Shown: one piece after another, positions 6,263 to 14,772 of the stretch
Layout of the letters: each line of letters opens with the position of its first letter
How positions within the stretch are numbered: position 1 is the first letter of the stretch
Origin: Euryarchaeota archaeon UBA287
Lineage (GTDB): Archaea; Thermoplasmatota; UBA186; UBA287
Assembly: GCA_002495235.1 (NCBI GenBank)
Contig: DAEG01000099.1
Coordinates: forward strand, 934-33,485
Length of the DNA: 32,552 nucleotides
Reading direction: 5' to 3'
The notes under the pieces: model-generated
Databases searched by the model: none
What the model was told of the DNA's origin: nothing
Seen by the model: the letters and a program-made list of their open reading frames with translations, nothing else
Position numbers and translations under genes: made by a program

Positions 6263-7105
6263 ATGCACCTCCTTGCTATCGATGCCATCTCGATCCTTGA
6301 AACTACAAGAGATCTCCTCTTCTTTGTCTCCTTTGTTGCCATAATCCTGTACCTATTTACCCGGACGCCGCTGTTCACAGACTTCGTCCTGTTCGAGAAG
6401 AGGAGCAAAAAAGGCACTCTGAAGCTCATACTGCTTGGCAGCGCCCTTGGGATACTGGCCTCCGAGTTCGGTATCCCCTTCCCGGAGGGAACCATGGCGG
6501 ACATCAGGCTTACCATCAGCCTCATCTTCGGGGTGATAGGCGGCCCGTGGGTCGGCATTCCGGTCGGGCTGGCCAGCGGGTTGTACAGGCTGAGCGGCCT
6601 GTTCTGGGAAGGTTTTCGCGGGGGGCTGGGATACAGATTTGCGATCGGCGGCTTCATATCCACATTCGGCGCCGGCATTCTTGGCGGAATACTCCACCGC
6701 AGAGGCGTAACGGCGCACAATGTGAGAAAAAACACAAAAAAGATCCTGCTGGTGACAATCCTGTGGTGCACCATAACGTATGAGATTATCTGCCCGCTCA
6801 CAGCGGCTTTGTTACCCGGGATGGGCTTTGCAGAGGCATTCTACATATCGAATCAGAGGCTGTTCATACCTGAGATGATCTCTGACGTGTTTGCGATCAT
6901 GGTATTCTCCCTCTTCCTGGGAGGCATCGTCACGGAAGAGATGCGGGAGGTAAGAAAGCTGCGCAAGCTGGTGGAGCGCTACAGCGAGCGCATCGGTCCG
7001 GAGGCACAGTGGATCGCGAGGGACGTGGAGAAGGACTTTGAGATAGAGAGGATGATAGAGAAGAAACCGCTCAAGAGAAAAAAGAAGGGCGGAGGGCAGA
7101 GATAG
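6263..7105 (+). CDS. Stand-alone 5TM (LytS/YhcK-type receptor domain) membrane protein
   Basis: A 280-residue integral membrane protein. The block with GIPFPEGTMADIRLT, GVIGGPWVGIPVGLASGLYR and later GGFISTFGAGILGGIL is characteristic of the 5TMR-LYT domain that forms the N-terminus of LytS-like sensor kinases and YhcK-type proteins. About five or six hydrophobic segments are visible. It ends in a cytoplasmic charged helix and a very basic tail (KKPLKRKKKGGG). No GAF, kinase, GGDEF or phosphatase domain follows, so this is the sensor domain alone. I chose ATG 6263 because the TATA box lies 25 nt upstream; the longer frame from 6215 would begin upstream of the predicted transcript start. Ligand and partner are unknown. 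Confidence 0.75.
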   Translation: MHLLAIDAISILETTRDLLFFVSFVAIILYLFTRTPLFTDFVLFEKRSKKGTLKLILLGSALGILASEFGIPFPEGTMADIRLTISLIFGVIGGPWVGIPVGLASGLYRLSGLFWEGFRGGLGYRFAIGGFISTFGAGILGGILHRRGVTAHNVRKNTKKILLVTILWCTITYEIICPLTAALLPGMGFAEAFYISNQRLFIPEMISDVFAIMVFSLFLGGIVTEEMREVRKLRKLVERYSERIGPEAQWIARDVEKDFEIERMIEKKPLKRKKKGGGQR

Positions 7106-7254
7106 CAGGCATGAGATGACAATGGCTTTATGATGGTTCTCGGCGCAGTACATCCCGCCGTCATTCGTGCATGAGCAGTTCTCGATCAAGCCCGTGCAGG
7201 GCCTCTGGTGCCTTCGGGATACAGGCTAAAGCCCGGTCCATCCGTAACGAAAAG

Positions 7255-8736
7255 CTATCCGATGAGCTTTATCCTTTGCCCGCCTTTCTTGCTCTCGTCG
7301 TTCCTGGCCAGATCCTCGAAGAGCGGCACGTTGACCGGCACGGCGAACTTTGAGAAGATGCTGCTGACTATGGCTTCGCCCCTGTCAAGGCTGGCTATCG
7401 TCCTGCCGTCCTTGGAGAGATCCTGGGGCGCGCTGGATATGACGGCCTCGCGCTCCGAGTTCATTTCCGTGCCCATTATCACCTTGGTGTTCATGTTGGC
7501 GAGGATCTCCTTGGGTATCAGGCTGCACATCTGTGTTATGGCTATGAGTCCTATCCTGAACTTTCTCCCCTCTCTGGCTATCGTCGGGAATATGCCAGTG
7601 GCCTGGCTCAGGACTCTGGGCGCCTCCTCGATTATGAATGCCACAACCGGCCTCCGCTCCAGCGTGCCCTCCATCTTGTAATGCCGGTACTTATAGAGCA
7701 TCTCTTCCGCTATCATGTTCCCTATGAGCAGTTCCTGCTGTGACGATATCTCGGACGTGTCTACTATCACCTTCCTGCCATCCTCGAGTGAGCCGCATAT
7801 GTCTTTGAGAGTTGAGCTCCCGATCTCCCTGGAGAAGATCCTCGGATCCAGGATCAGGTTGAGCCTCCTCTGAAGTACGAGCAGGGTCTCTATCCTCATC
7901 CCATGGGTCATGCCTCTCTGCCTCTCCTCGCGATCCAGCCTGCTCTCATCGAAGTCCAGAAGCCACTCCAGCCATCTCTCCTTGTACAGTGAGTGGACGG
8001 TGTACATGGCCTCCTGCTGCGCCTGTGAGAACTCGGTGATGCTCTCGAGGTGGCTGGGCTTTATCAGAGACAGGTTAAAGACCAGAGAGAGGCTGCCCCG
8101 GACGGGTGCTATCGAATAGTAGGACAGTCTGCCCGCGGCTTTGTCCTTCAGTCCGGGCCCGTTTCTGCCGTAGTATTCGTCGTGCGCGTCGAGCACAAGG
8201 ATGCCGCAGTATTCCTTCTCTAGCAGTTCCCAGAGCATGACCTTCACAAGGTTGCTCTTGCCCCTCCCGGTGGTGGCCGATATGAGCATGTGGTGCGTCA
8301 GGGCCTCACCTCCGTCCAGACAGACTCTTCTCTTTATGGTCCTGCTTCCGTCTCTGAGGTAACCCAGGAAGAGGCTGTTGTCCTGCATGAAGGAGAAGTC
8401 CCCGTTCTCTACCTCCCTGACGCTGGAGAGCAGCTCCGGCAGTCTCTTCGGGATCCTGTTGTCGCTCCTTATCAGCGGCTTTGCCTCTGCGAGTATGTAG
8501 TTGCGCACGTTCCTTTCAAATATCTTAAAGCCCTCTCCCTCGCTCATCATTCCGGCCATGAACTCCATGCCCTGTCTTGAGAGCTGTGTGCCGTGCATGA
8601 GGTTATACACCTGATAGACGGTAGTGCCGTCCTCATCATCGCACGCTATCAGCGAGCCGAGCTCGAGCGCGGCCTTGCTGCTCTTTCTGACGACGATCCT
8701 CTCGCTGTTCCCGTCAACAACCTGCCCCACTATCAT
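7255..8736 (-). CDS. herA: HerA-family hexameric ATPase/translocase
   Basis: HerA is a DNA-translocating ATPase that works with NurA, and in many archaea with Mre11-Rad50, to resect DNA ends. The 493-residue protein has an N-terminal HAS-barrel-type beta domain (GQVVDGNSERIVVRKSS). It then has Walker A ISATTGRGKSNLVKV near residue 155, Walker B ILVLDAHDEYYG, and the FIIEEAPRVLSQ motif, where HerA usually has EEAH. The ATG at 8736 is preceded by GGAGGTGTGAC, formed by the end of nurA; the two genes are 1 nt apart and clearly co-transcribed. No mre11 or rad50 lies next to them here. A related bacterial-type HerA/DUF87 role is possible, but the NurA partner supports this call. Confidence 0.9.
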   Translation of the reverse strand: MIVGQVVDGNSERIVVRKSSKAALELGSLIACDDEDGTTVYQVYNLMHGTQLSRQGMEFMAGMMSEGEGFKIFERNVRNYILAEAKPLIRSDNRIPKRLPELLSSVREVENGDFSFMQDNSLFLGYLRDGSRTIKRRVCLDGGEALTHHMLISATTGRGKSNLVKVMLWELLEKEYCGILVLDAHDEYYGRNGPGLKDKAAGRLSYYSIAPVRGSLSLVFNLSLIKPSHLESITEFSQAQQEAMYTVHSLYKERWLEWLLDFDESRLDREERQRGMTHGMRIETLLVLQRRLNLILDPRIFSREIGSSTLKDICGSLEDGRKVIVDTSEISSQQELLIGNMIAEEMLYKYRHYKMEGTLERRPVVAFIIEEAPRVLSQATGIFPTIAREGRKFRIGLIAITQMCSLIPKEILANMNTKVIMGTEMNSEREAVISSAPQDLSKDGRTIASLDRGEAIVSSIFSKFAVPVNVPLFEDLARNDESKKGGQRIKLIG

Positions 8737-8737
8737 G

Positions 8738-9511
8738 TCACACCTCCAGAAAGTCGTGAAGCTCCACGTAGCTGCTTCCCTTTGCGTACAGCAGGGCTCT
8801 GAGCTCCCTCACATCACCGGCCCCGATCTTCGCCCTCCTGTGCGCCTCCGCCAGTCCGAAGGGGTAGCCCGGCAGTAGAGGGTCATTGGAGAAGTATGGC
8901 GCGCAGTTCAGGTTCTCCGGATCTCCTGTCTCCGCCTCCAGCACGAGCCTCGAGAACCTGTTGAACCTGCACACGTATCTGTCCTCTCCCAGCGCATAGG
9001 CCCAGATGTCTAGACCCTTTTCAACGGCCCTCTTTGCTATGGATCCTGTGCTGACCCTGCTGACCTTCATCACGCCGCACATGGTGTCCAGTCTGGGAGT
9101 CTCAAAGAAGGGGTTCTCCAGTCCGCCGTCCATGAACACCACGCCATCGTCTTCGCCCTCAGCCGCTCTCCACTCCAGCAGACTCCTAGTCATGTCCATG
9201 GAGGAAGAGGTGATGGACTCCTCTCGCTCAGTGCTTATCATCCTGGTCTCACTGCCGGACGTTATGGCCACAAAATCCTCAACGGTCTCGGACCGTCTTC
9301 TCTCTCCTTCAAACCTCTCGACCGCTATCCTTATCAGGTAAAAGTCCTTCGAGGGGGTGCTGAGGATCTCATAGTTGCTGCCGTCTATGAATGATGCGCC
9401 GCATCTCTTTGGCGTGAGAGCAAAAAAGCGGGAGTCGTCCACGCTGGTCTCGTCCTCTGTGAGCTCCATCATGATCCTGTCCGCGATATCTGCGTTGTTC
9501 ACGGTTCCCAT
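8738..9511 (-). CDS. nurA: NurA-domain 5'-3' nuclease
   Basis: NurA is a dimeric Mn-dependent nuclease that acts inside the HerA ring. The 257-residue product shows the family's acidic motifs: FIDGSNYE near residue 40 (usually VDGS), VFMDGGLENP near residue 145 (usually LDGSL), and KVSRVST followed by the C-terminal PYPFGLAEAHRRAKIG block ending in the last catalytic-side helices. Overall similarity to characterised NurA is modest, so the call leans on these motifs plus the adjoining herA. It starts at ATG 9511; an in-frame upstream start is not apparent. It is first in a two-gene operon and is divergent from the adenylate kinase gene. Confidence 0.82.
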   Translation of the reverse strand: MGTVNNADIADRIMMELTEDETSVDDSRFFALTPKRCGASFIDGSNYEILSTPSKDFYLIRIAVERFEGERRRSETVEDFVAITSGSETRMISTEREESITSSSMDMTRSLLEWRAAEGEDDGVVFMDGGLENPFFETPRLDTMCGVMKVSRVSTGSIAKRAVEKGLDIWAYALGEDRYVCRFNRFSRLVLEAETGDPENLNCAPYFSNDPLLPGYPFGLAEAHRRAKIGAGDVRELRALLYAKGSSYVELHDFLEV

Positions 9512-9610
9512 AGGTATCCTGATTATTAGCTTTTTTCACGCAGATGTGCGCGGAATGCCCCAGCGGGAGGGCCGCGGTCCTGTCCGCCCGAGGACGTGGC
9601 GAGGTCAAAG

Positions 9611-9619
9611 TTTTTATAG
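9611..9619 (+). promoter_or_regulatory. TATA box for the AK6-like operon
   Basis: TTTTTATAG is centred 25 nt before the GTG at 9640. It fixes that codon as the likely start over the upstream in-frame extension. Confidence 0.6.
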
Positions 9620-9639
9620 CGTCTTTTCATTACCTTGTT

Positions 9640-10146
9640 GTGATATACGCTCTGACAGGGGTGCCGGGGGCTGGGAAGAGTTCCGTGGCGGATGAGCTCG
9701 AGCGAAGGGGTCACAGGGTCGTGAGGTTCGAGTCCCTGATAGGCGATGCGGTCATCGGTCGTGAGGATGATAGCAGCGTCGTCGACATGGACAGGATAAG
9801 GAAGGGCAGCGTGTTAGAGGACGGCACCATAATTGTTGGCCACCTGGCGCACGAGCTTGACGTCGATGTGGCGATAGTGCTGAGGGCGAGGCCGGAGATC
9901 ATCGAGCAGAGGCTGAGGGCGCGAGGCTATTCTGAAGGAAAGGCGGTGGAGAACGCCGAGGCTGAGGCGATAGACGTCATAACCATTGAGTCTGTCGATA
10001 GCGTCAGCAGGGTGTACGAGATAGATGCCAGTGAACTGAGCGTGAGCGAGGCCGCCGACCTTGTGGAGGAGATCATCGTAGGCCGTGGAGAGCGTTTCAC
10101 TGCCGGCAGGATAGATTTCTCCTCATACATACTGGGGGGTTACTGA
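9640..10146 (+). CDS. AK6/Fap7-type adenylate kinase (NMP kinase)
   Basis: Transfers phosphate between ATP and AMP or related NMPs; the eukaryotic homologue Fap7/hCINAP also helps small-subunit ribosome maturation, which may extend to archaea. The 168-residue protein begins with IYALTGVPGAGKSSV (P-loop). It has VDMDRIRKGS and IIVGHLAHELDVD, typical of AK6, and the lid-type ARPEIIEQRLRARGY. Length matches archaeal AK6 (about 170). GTG 9640 is chosen because it precedes the conserved IYALTG start and lies 25 nt after the TATA box; the longer frame to 9544 would begin upstream of that box. The CDP-alcohol phosphotransferase gene starts 1 nt after its stop. Confidence 0.9.
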   Translation: MIYALTGVPGAGKSSVADELERRGHRVVRFESLIGDAVIGREDDSSVVDMDRIRKGSVLEDGTIIVGHLAHELDVDVAIVLRARPEIIEQRLRARGYSEGKAVENAEAEAIDVITIESVDSVSRVYEIDASELSVSEAADLVEEIIVGRGERFTAGRIDFSSYILGGY

Positions 10147-10147
10147 G

Positions 10148-10726
10148 ATGGTCCTCGATAAGGTGAGACACAGGATAGATCCGATCCTGGACGCGGTTGC
10201 AAGGCATGTAAGGCTCTCTCCTGACGCGATGTCTTTCACCGCCTTCGCTCTCGCCTTTGTTGCGCTTTTCTTCTATGCGAGGGCTATGCTGCTCCCCGCA
10301 GCCGCTGCGGTGCTACTTAACGGTGTCTTTGACGGCCTTGACGGGTCAGTCGCGCGGGCGCAGGGCAAGGCCTCGAAGAGGGGTGACATGCTGGATCACG
10401 TGCTCGACAGATATGCGGACAGCGTGATCCTTCTGGGAGTGGCTTTCAACTGCAACTTCTATCTGGCATTTTTTGCGGTGGTGACCGTTCTGATAGTCAG
10501 TTATCTGGGGGTTGAGGCTCATGCCCTATCAGGCAAAAGAGACTACGGCGGTCTGCTCGGCAGGGCTGACAGGGTGGTGCTCCTCACGATATTCTCGGCG
10601 ATACAGCCTCTGTTCGTCATAGGACCTCTCACGCCCCTGGACCTGCTCATGATCTATTTCATACTGGCGGGGACTATAACGGTCATCCAGCGCTCTCACA
10701 GGCTCTGGAGGGATCTCCGGGAATAG
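10148..10726 (+). CDS. CDP-alcohol phosphatidyltransferase, probable archaetidylinositol phosphate synthase
   Basis: A membrane enzyme that swaps CMP of a CDP-activated archaeal diether lipid for an alcohol head group. The signature D-G-x2-A-R-x8-G-x3-D-x3-D is complete as FDGLDGSVARAQGKASKRGD followed by MLDHVLDRYAD. The DRYAD ending is typical of archaeal archaetidylinositol-phosphate synthases. Of 192 residues, about six hydrophobic segments are membrane helices. The start at ATG 10148 follows the AK6-like stop directly, and this pair is a recurrent archaeal arrangement. Head-group specificity (inositol phosphate versus glycerol phosphate or serine) is inferred from the motif and neighbour. 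Confidence 0.87.
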   Translation: MVLDKVRHRIDPILDAVARHVRLSPDAMSFTAFALAFVALFFYARAMLLPAAAAVLLNGVFDGLDGSVARAQGKASKRGDMLDHVLDRYADSVILLGVAFNCNFYLAFFAVVTVLIVSYLGVEAHALSGKRDYGGLLGRADRVVLLTIFSAIQPLFVIGPLTPLDLLMIYFILAGTITVIQRSHRLWRDLRE

Positions 10727-10735
10727 ATTAAATAT
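10727..10735 (+). promoter_or_regulatory. TATA box for purQF
   Basis: ATTAAATAT overlaps the end of the preceding gene and is centred 25 nt before the GTG start of purQ at 10756, predicting a leaderless mRNA. Confidence 0.6.
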
Positions 10736-10755
10736 CTGCAAGAGCATTCACATCT

Positions 10756-11493
10756 GTGAAGAGGTCTGATGTCAGGGTTTGTGTCCTTCGCATAGAGGGC
10801 ACCAACTGTGAGGATGAGACGAAGCGGGGCTTTGAAAGGGCCGGGGTAAGTGCAGAGATAAAACACCTCAAGGAGCTCGATGACATCCTCGACTATCACA
10901 TACTCGTGTTTCCCGGAGGTTTTTCTGCGGGAGATTACGTCGCGTCAGGTGCGATAATGGCCGCCCGCGTAAAGGCAAAGTTCTATGGGCAGCTGAGAGA
11001 GTTCGTAAGGGAGGGCAGAGTGGTCGGAGGGATATGCAACGGCTTTCAGGTGCTGATGCACCTCAATCTTCTAGATGTGGAGGGAGCTCTGACAACCAAC
11101 ATGAGCGCCCGTTATGAGTGCAGACCCGTGTTCCTGAGGAAGGAGAGGGAATGCGCGTTCACAGGCTCAGTTCGCGGCACGATGTGCCTTCCGGTAGCCC
11201 ACGGAGAGGGCCGGCTGATAGGCCAGATACCGGAGGAACAGGTCGTGTTCAGGTACGTCAGGCCTGACGGATCTCCAGCGGCGGGTGAATATCCCTGCAA
11301 TCCGAACGGTTCGCAGGGTGACATCGCGGCGATATGCAACAGGGATGGAAACGTCTTTGGCCTGATGCCTCATCCGGAGCGCGTCCTTGAGCATGTGAAT
11401 CAGCACGACTGGACACGCAGGGCGCCTGATGGGGAGGGAGAGGGCATGCAGATATTCCATTCGGTTGTCAGCTACGTCGAGAGGGAACTCTGA
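10756..11493 (+). CDS. purQ: Phosphoribosylformylglycinamidine synthase, glutaminase subunit PurQ
   Basis: Supplies ammonia from glutamine to PurL in the fourth step of de novo purine synthesis. It is a 245-residue class I glutamine amidotransferase, here with an intact active site: GTNCEDE start, FPGGFSAGDY oxyanion loop, nucleophile in GGICNGFQVLMHL, and MPHPER for His and Glu. GTG 10756 is the likely start, 25 nt after the TATA box. Its TGA overlaps the ATG of purF by one base, so the two are coupled. purL and purS are not in this window. The intact Cys here contrasts with the Gly in the HisH-like protein at 1775-2374. Confidence 0.96.
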   Translation: MKRSDVRVCVLRIEGTNCEDETKRGFERAGVSAEIKHLKELDDILDYHILVFPGGFSAGDYVASGAIMAARVKAKFYGQLREFVREGRVVGGICNGFQVLMHLNLLDVEGALTTNMSARYECRPVFLRKERECAFTGSVRGTMCLPVAHGEGRLIGQIPEEQVVFRYVRPDGSPAAGEYPCNPNGSQGDIAAICNRDGNVFGLMPHPERVLEHVNQHDWTRRAPDGEGEGMQIFHSVVSYVEREL

Positions 11494-12878
11494 TGTGCGG
11501 CATAGTCGGCATAATATCTGAGAGTGAGAAGGTCTCTTATAAGGTATACAGGGCGCTAGTAGCTCTCCAGCACAGAGGGCAGAACGCTTCAGGCATTGCT
11601 GCATTCGATGGGGAAGAGATCAACATCAGGAAGGGCCTGGGTCTTGTGAACGAGGTCTTTGACAGGGCTGCTCTGGACGAACTGGAGGGGAGTATCGGCG
11701 TTGGGCACGTCAGGTATCCTACCGCCGGCACTGACGGTGTCAGGGACTCCCAGCCAGCCGTGACCAGCATCCCTCAGGCCATGGCGCTGGTCGAGAACGG
11801 GAATGTGACCAATGATGCGAATGTGCGGGCCCTGCTCAAAAGGAGAGGCAGGGCGATGCGTTCAACTAGCGACGGAGAGTCTCTTCTGAAGCTATTCGCA
11901 AGCAGCTACAACGGAGATCCGTTCGAGGCCGCAGGATCCGTAATGGATCTCGCCGAAGGAGGGTACTCTGTTGTGCTTCTCACGACCGGAGGGCTGTTGG
12001 CCTTCCGCGATCCCTGCGCGATAAGACCGCTCGTCCTGGGTTACAGCGAGGCGGAGAGAAGCTACATGTTTGCATCGGAGACCGCTGCACTCGATGTTCT
12101 GGGGTATGAACTGATCCGAGATCTTGAGGCAGGCGAAGCCGTTTTTATCGACAGAGATCTCAGGGTCACCTCCAGGATCCTGAAGAAGGATGAGGTGAGA
12201 CACTGCATGTTCGAGTGGGTCTACTTCGGGAGGGCGGACTCCGTCATAGACGGGATCTCCGTTTACGAGGCGAGGCTGAACCTCGGAAGAGAGCTCGCAG
12301 AGCTTTTTGACAGAGACGTGGACATAGTCATGCCGGTGCCTGACACCTCCGTGCCTGCGGCGCTAGCCTTTTCCGAGGAAAGGCGGCTCAAGTACAGGGA
12401 GGGAGTCATAAAGAACAGGTACATAGGCAGGACGTTCATAATGGAGTCGCAGAAGAAGCGTGAGAGCGCCGTGAGGGACAAGCTCAACCCGATGCGATCC
12501 GAGGTCGCAGGCAAAAGGATAGCCATGATAGATGACAGCATAGTCAGGGGGACTACCTCCAGGGAGATCGTTGAGATGCTGAAAAAGGAGGGCGCTAAGG
12601 AGGTGCATCTGCTCTCAACGTGTCCGCCCATAAAGTATCCCTGTGTCTACGGGATAGATTTCTCAACCAGGGGCGAGCTGATAGCTGGCGAGAAGGGCGT
12701 TGATGAGATAAGGGAGGACATCGGGTGCGACAGTCTCACCTATCAGACGCTCGACGGCCTCTCAAGGGCCATAGGTTCAGACAGGCTCTGCACTGCGTGC
12801 CTCAACGGTGAGTACCCCACAGGAATATCCCATGAAGACGTGAGGCGCCTCGGGGCCTTGAGGAATCAGCCCGCGTAG
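11493..12878 (+). CDS. purF: Amidophosphoribosyltransferase
   Basis: Catalyses the first committed step of purine synthesis, PRPP plus glutamine to phosphoribosylamine. The 461-residue protein begins MCGIVGII, so the N-terminal nucleophile Cys follows Met directly with no propeptide. It has GHVRYPT, ALVENGNVTN, RDPCAIRPLVLG, VYEARLNLGRELAE and the PRPP loop AMIDDSIVRGTT. Four cysteines match the [4Fe-4S] ligands of the Bacillus-type enzyme (RHCMFEWVYF, STCPPIKYPC, LCTACLNGEYP), which suits an anaerobe. The start overlaps the purQ stop, and the 3' end overlaps the convergent amidase gene by 13 nt. Confidence 0.96.
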   Translation: MCGIVGIISESEKVSYKVYRALVALQHRGQNASGIAAFDGEEINIRKGLGLVNEVFDRAALDELEGSIGVGHVRYPTAGTDGVRDSQPAVTSIPQAMALVENGNVTNDANVRALLKRRGRAMRSTSDGESLLKLFASSYNGDPFEAAGSVMDLAEGGYSVVLLTTGGLLAFRDPCAIRPLVLGYSEAERSYMFASETAALDVLGYELIRDLEAGEAVFIDRDLRVTSRILKKDEVRHCMFEWVYFGRADSVIDGISVYEARLNLGRELAELFDRDVDIVMPVPDTSVPAALAFSEERRLKYREGVIKNRYIGRTFIMESQKKRESAVRDKLNPMRSEVAGKRIAMIDDSIVRGTTSREIVEMLKKEGAKEVHLLSTCPPIKYPCVYGIDFSTRGELIAGEKGVDEIREDIGCDSLTYQTLDGLSRAIGSDRLCTACLNGEYPTGISHEDVRRLGALRNQPA

Positions 12879-13477
12879 TTGAGGACGGCATCGAATAGCG
12901 CTTCGGCGCAATAACTCCTGACATCCGCACGAGAGAGCATCTCGCACTCATCCGGATTTGAGATGAACATGAGTTCTGCGAGTGCCGCTGGCATGACAGT
13001 GTTCTTCAGAACGTAGTAATTGGCCTGCTTCACTCCCCTGTCTCTCAGATCAAAGGTTCGGACCAGATTCTCCTGTATCTCCACCGCCAGCGCTTTAGAG
13101 TCCGAGCTGCCATAGGTGTACCAGTACGTCTCTATGCCGTTTGCATCGGGCGAGCTGTAAGAGTTGCAGTGTATGCTTATGAAGATGTCTGCGCCCTGGT
13201 CGTTCGCTATCTGGCATCTGTCCTCCAGCGGGATGTAATAATCACCATCTCTGGTCATAATAACATGCGCTCCCTCACTTTCAAGCCTGTCCCTGAGCAT
13301 CAGTGCGACATCCAGGTTGACGTCCTTCTCAAGAATGCCGCATTCCCCTGTGGCTCCAGAGTCGCTCCCTCCATGCCCCGCATCCACGCACACCACCATG
13401 CCGTCCAGAGCGCTCGAGGCATTGCCGGAGAATGACACCAGGGTGAAGATCACCATAATCAGCGCGATCTTTTTCAT
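12866..13477 (-). CDS. Secreted N-acetylmuramoyl-L-alanine amidase (amidase_3)
   Basis: Zinc amidase that cleaves the muramic acid-L-alanine bond of bacterial peptidoglycan. The 203-residue protein has a clear signal peptide (MKKIALIMVIFTLVSFSGNA). The amidase_3 motifs follow: VCVDAGHGGSDSGA (zinc His), a Glu in GILEKDVNL, ISIHCNS (zinc His) and PAALAELMFISNPDE (catalytic Glu). Archaea do not make peptidoglycan, so the target is probably bacterial, or an unidentified envelope polymer; lateral acquisition is likely. TATATAGA at 13501-13508 is about 27 nt before the ATG, so it is expressed from its own promoter and uses the host leaderless pattern. The gene is convergent with purF. Confidence 0.92.
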   Translation of the reverse strand: MKKIALIMVIFTLVSFSGNASSALDGMVVCVDAGHGGSDSGATGECGILEKDVNLDVALMLRDRLESEGAHVIMTRDGDYYIPLEDRCQIANDQGADIFISIHCNSYSSPDANGIETYWYTYGSSDSKALAVEIQENLVRTFDLRDRGVKQANYYVLKNTVMPAALAELMFISNPDECEMLSRADVRSYCAEALFDAVLNYAG

Positions 13478-13500
13478 AGGTCTCTCTCTGTTGCTTTCTC

Positions 13501-13508
13501 TATATAGA
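13501..13508 (-). promoter_or_regulatory. TATA box for the amidase gene
   Basis: TCTATATA on the minus strand, centred about 27 nt before the ATG at 13477. The acquired-looking amidase therefore has a host-type promoter. Confidence 0.5.
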
Positions 13509-13519
13509 TTTCTCAGGGT

Positions 13520-14719
13520 TCAGAATTTGTCGACAGGTGCGTTCTTCAGTTTTGATTTTGAAGGCTTCTTGACCTCACCCGTGAGGAGACCAAGCTCTTC
13601 GTCGCTCAGCTGGTAAGTCTCTGCGATGCTGGCTGCGAGCATTTCGTCCTTCCTCATCATGTAAACAAGATAAGGCATGATCTCTGTTTTCGCCTTCCTG
13701 CCTGAAGCGTGCAGCGATAGCTTTTTCAGCATATCCTCTCTGAGCGCTCTCCTGCTCTTGTATCTTGACATCTTCCTCAGCCAGTTCGGGAAAGAGAACT
13801 GGGCTCCATGTCCGGGAAGATGGCCGAAAGACATCAGTGCGGTGGCATAGCGCCACATACTGTAGTTCTGTCGCCTCTGAGCCCTGCCCAGATAGAGATC
13901 TATCCTCGCCATCTGGTCATACGCCCTGACCATGGCCTCCCCGTTGAACACGGCGGGGGCATTCTCATCCGCCCAGAGAAGGACGTCCCTCGGCTCCATG
14001 TCGAGAGACATGATCTCTCCCCTGACCATGCGCAGGTCAGGAGCCCTGAAGACCAGAGGGAGCACGTCGAATATGTTCCTCTCCCTGTCCCTGTAGCTCA
14101 CTCCGCCCCCCTCCAGATCACGTATGGCGCTCCTCACATCCCCATTGCACGTCTCTGATATCTCCTGCAGGGTCTCATCGTTCACATCCATGCCCTCTAC
14201 CGCAACGATCCTTTTCAGCAGCCGGAATATCTCGTCCTTCCTAGGTCTGCTGAACTTTATCGTTATGCAGTGATCGTTGAAGCTCTGTGATCTCGAGGTC
14301 AGAGCATACAGGTCGTTCGCTATGAGTATTATCGGCTGCTTAGTCACCTGCAGCGTCTCCGCTATAGCTTTGATCCCTCCTCTGTCCTCTACTCCCGACA
14401 GGTTGTCCGCTTCATCGAGTATTATCAGTTTTCCTCCCTCGCCGAACAATGAGCCGTTCACAGCACCCCGCATCGCTATGCTCCTGACGCTGTCATAGTT
14501 TCTTGCGTCTGATGCATTCATCTCTATCACATCATAGCCAAATGCACTGGCGAGGGCCAGGGCTGCGCTGGTCTTTCCTATGCCGGGAGGTCCGGATATT
14601 ATGGCTCCCTTTTTTTCGTTCGGCCAGTTCTTGAGCCACCTGACAAGCTCATCTATGGCCTTTTTGTTGCCTATGATGTCGCTGAGGCTCCTCGGTCTGT
14701 GTTTCTCTGCGAGATCCAT
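13520..14719 (-). CDS. rfcL: Replication factor C large subunit
   Basis: AAA+ subunit of the clamp loader that places PCNA on primed DNA. The sequence shows AEKHRPRSLSDIIGN, Walker A ISGPPGIGKTSAAL, VIEMNASDAR, Walker B KLIILDEADNL, and a sensor region QPIILIANDLYALTSRS. CNGDVRSAIRDLEG is typical of RFC boxes. The C-terminal collar ends in a basic KKPSKSKLKNAP stretch; an obvious PIP box is not visible. I chose ATG 14719 (399 aa) because the TATA-like box near 14743-14751 is 28 nt away. ATGs at 14725 and 14731 are in frame and would add two or four residues. rfcS is not in the window. Confidence 0.95.
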   Translation of the reverse strand: MDLAEKHRPRSLSDIIGNKKAIDELVRWLKNWPNEKKGAIISGPPGIGKTSAALALASAFGYDVIEMNASDARNYDSVRSIAMRGAVNGSLFGEGGKLIILDEADNLSGVEDRGGIKAIAETLQVTKQPIILIANDLYALTSRSQSFNDHCITIKFSRPRKDEIFRLLKRIVAVEGMDVNDETLQEISETCNGDVRSAIRDLEGGGVSYRDRERNIFDVLPLVFRAPDLRMVRGEIMSLDMEPRDVLLWADENAPAVFNGEAMVRAYDQMARIDLYLGRAQRRQNYSMWRYATALMSFGHLPGHGAQFSFPNWLRKMSRYKSRRALREDMLKKLSLHASGRKAKTEIMPYLVYMMRKDEMLAASIAETYQLSDEELGLLTGEVKKPSKSKLKNAPVDKF

Positions 14720-14772
14720 CTGCATGCTCATTGATGGGTTAGAATAAATCTTTTTTGTTCATCACTGCAGGT

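Noticed and set aside
7106..7254. Cys-rich minus-strand frame (ENCSCTNDGGMYC) between the 5TM gene and herA
   Set aside because: Only TTG or internal starts, no ribosome binding site, and the frame runs into the antisense of the 5TM gene.
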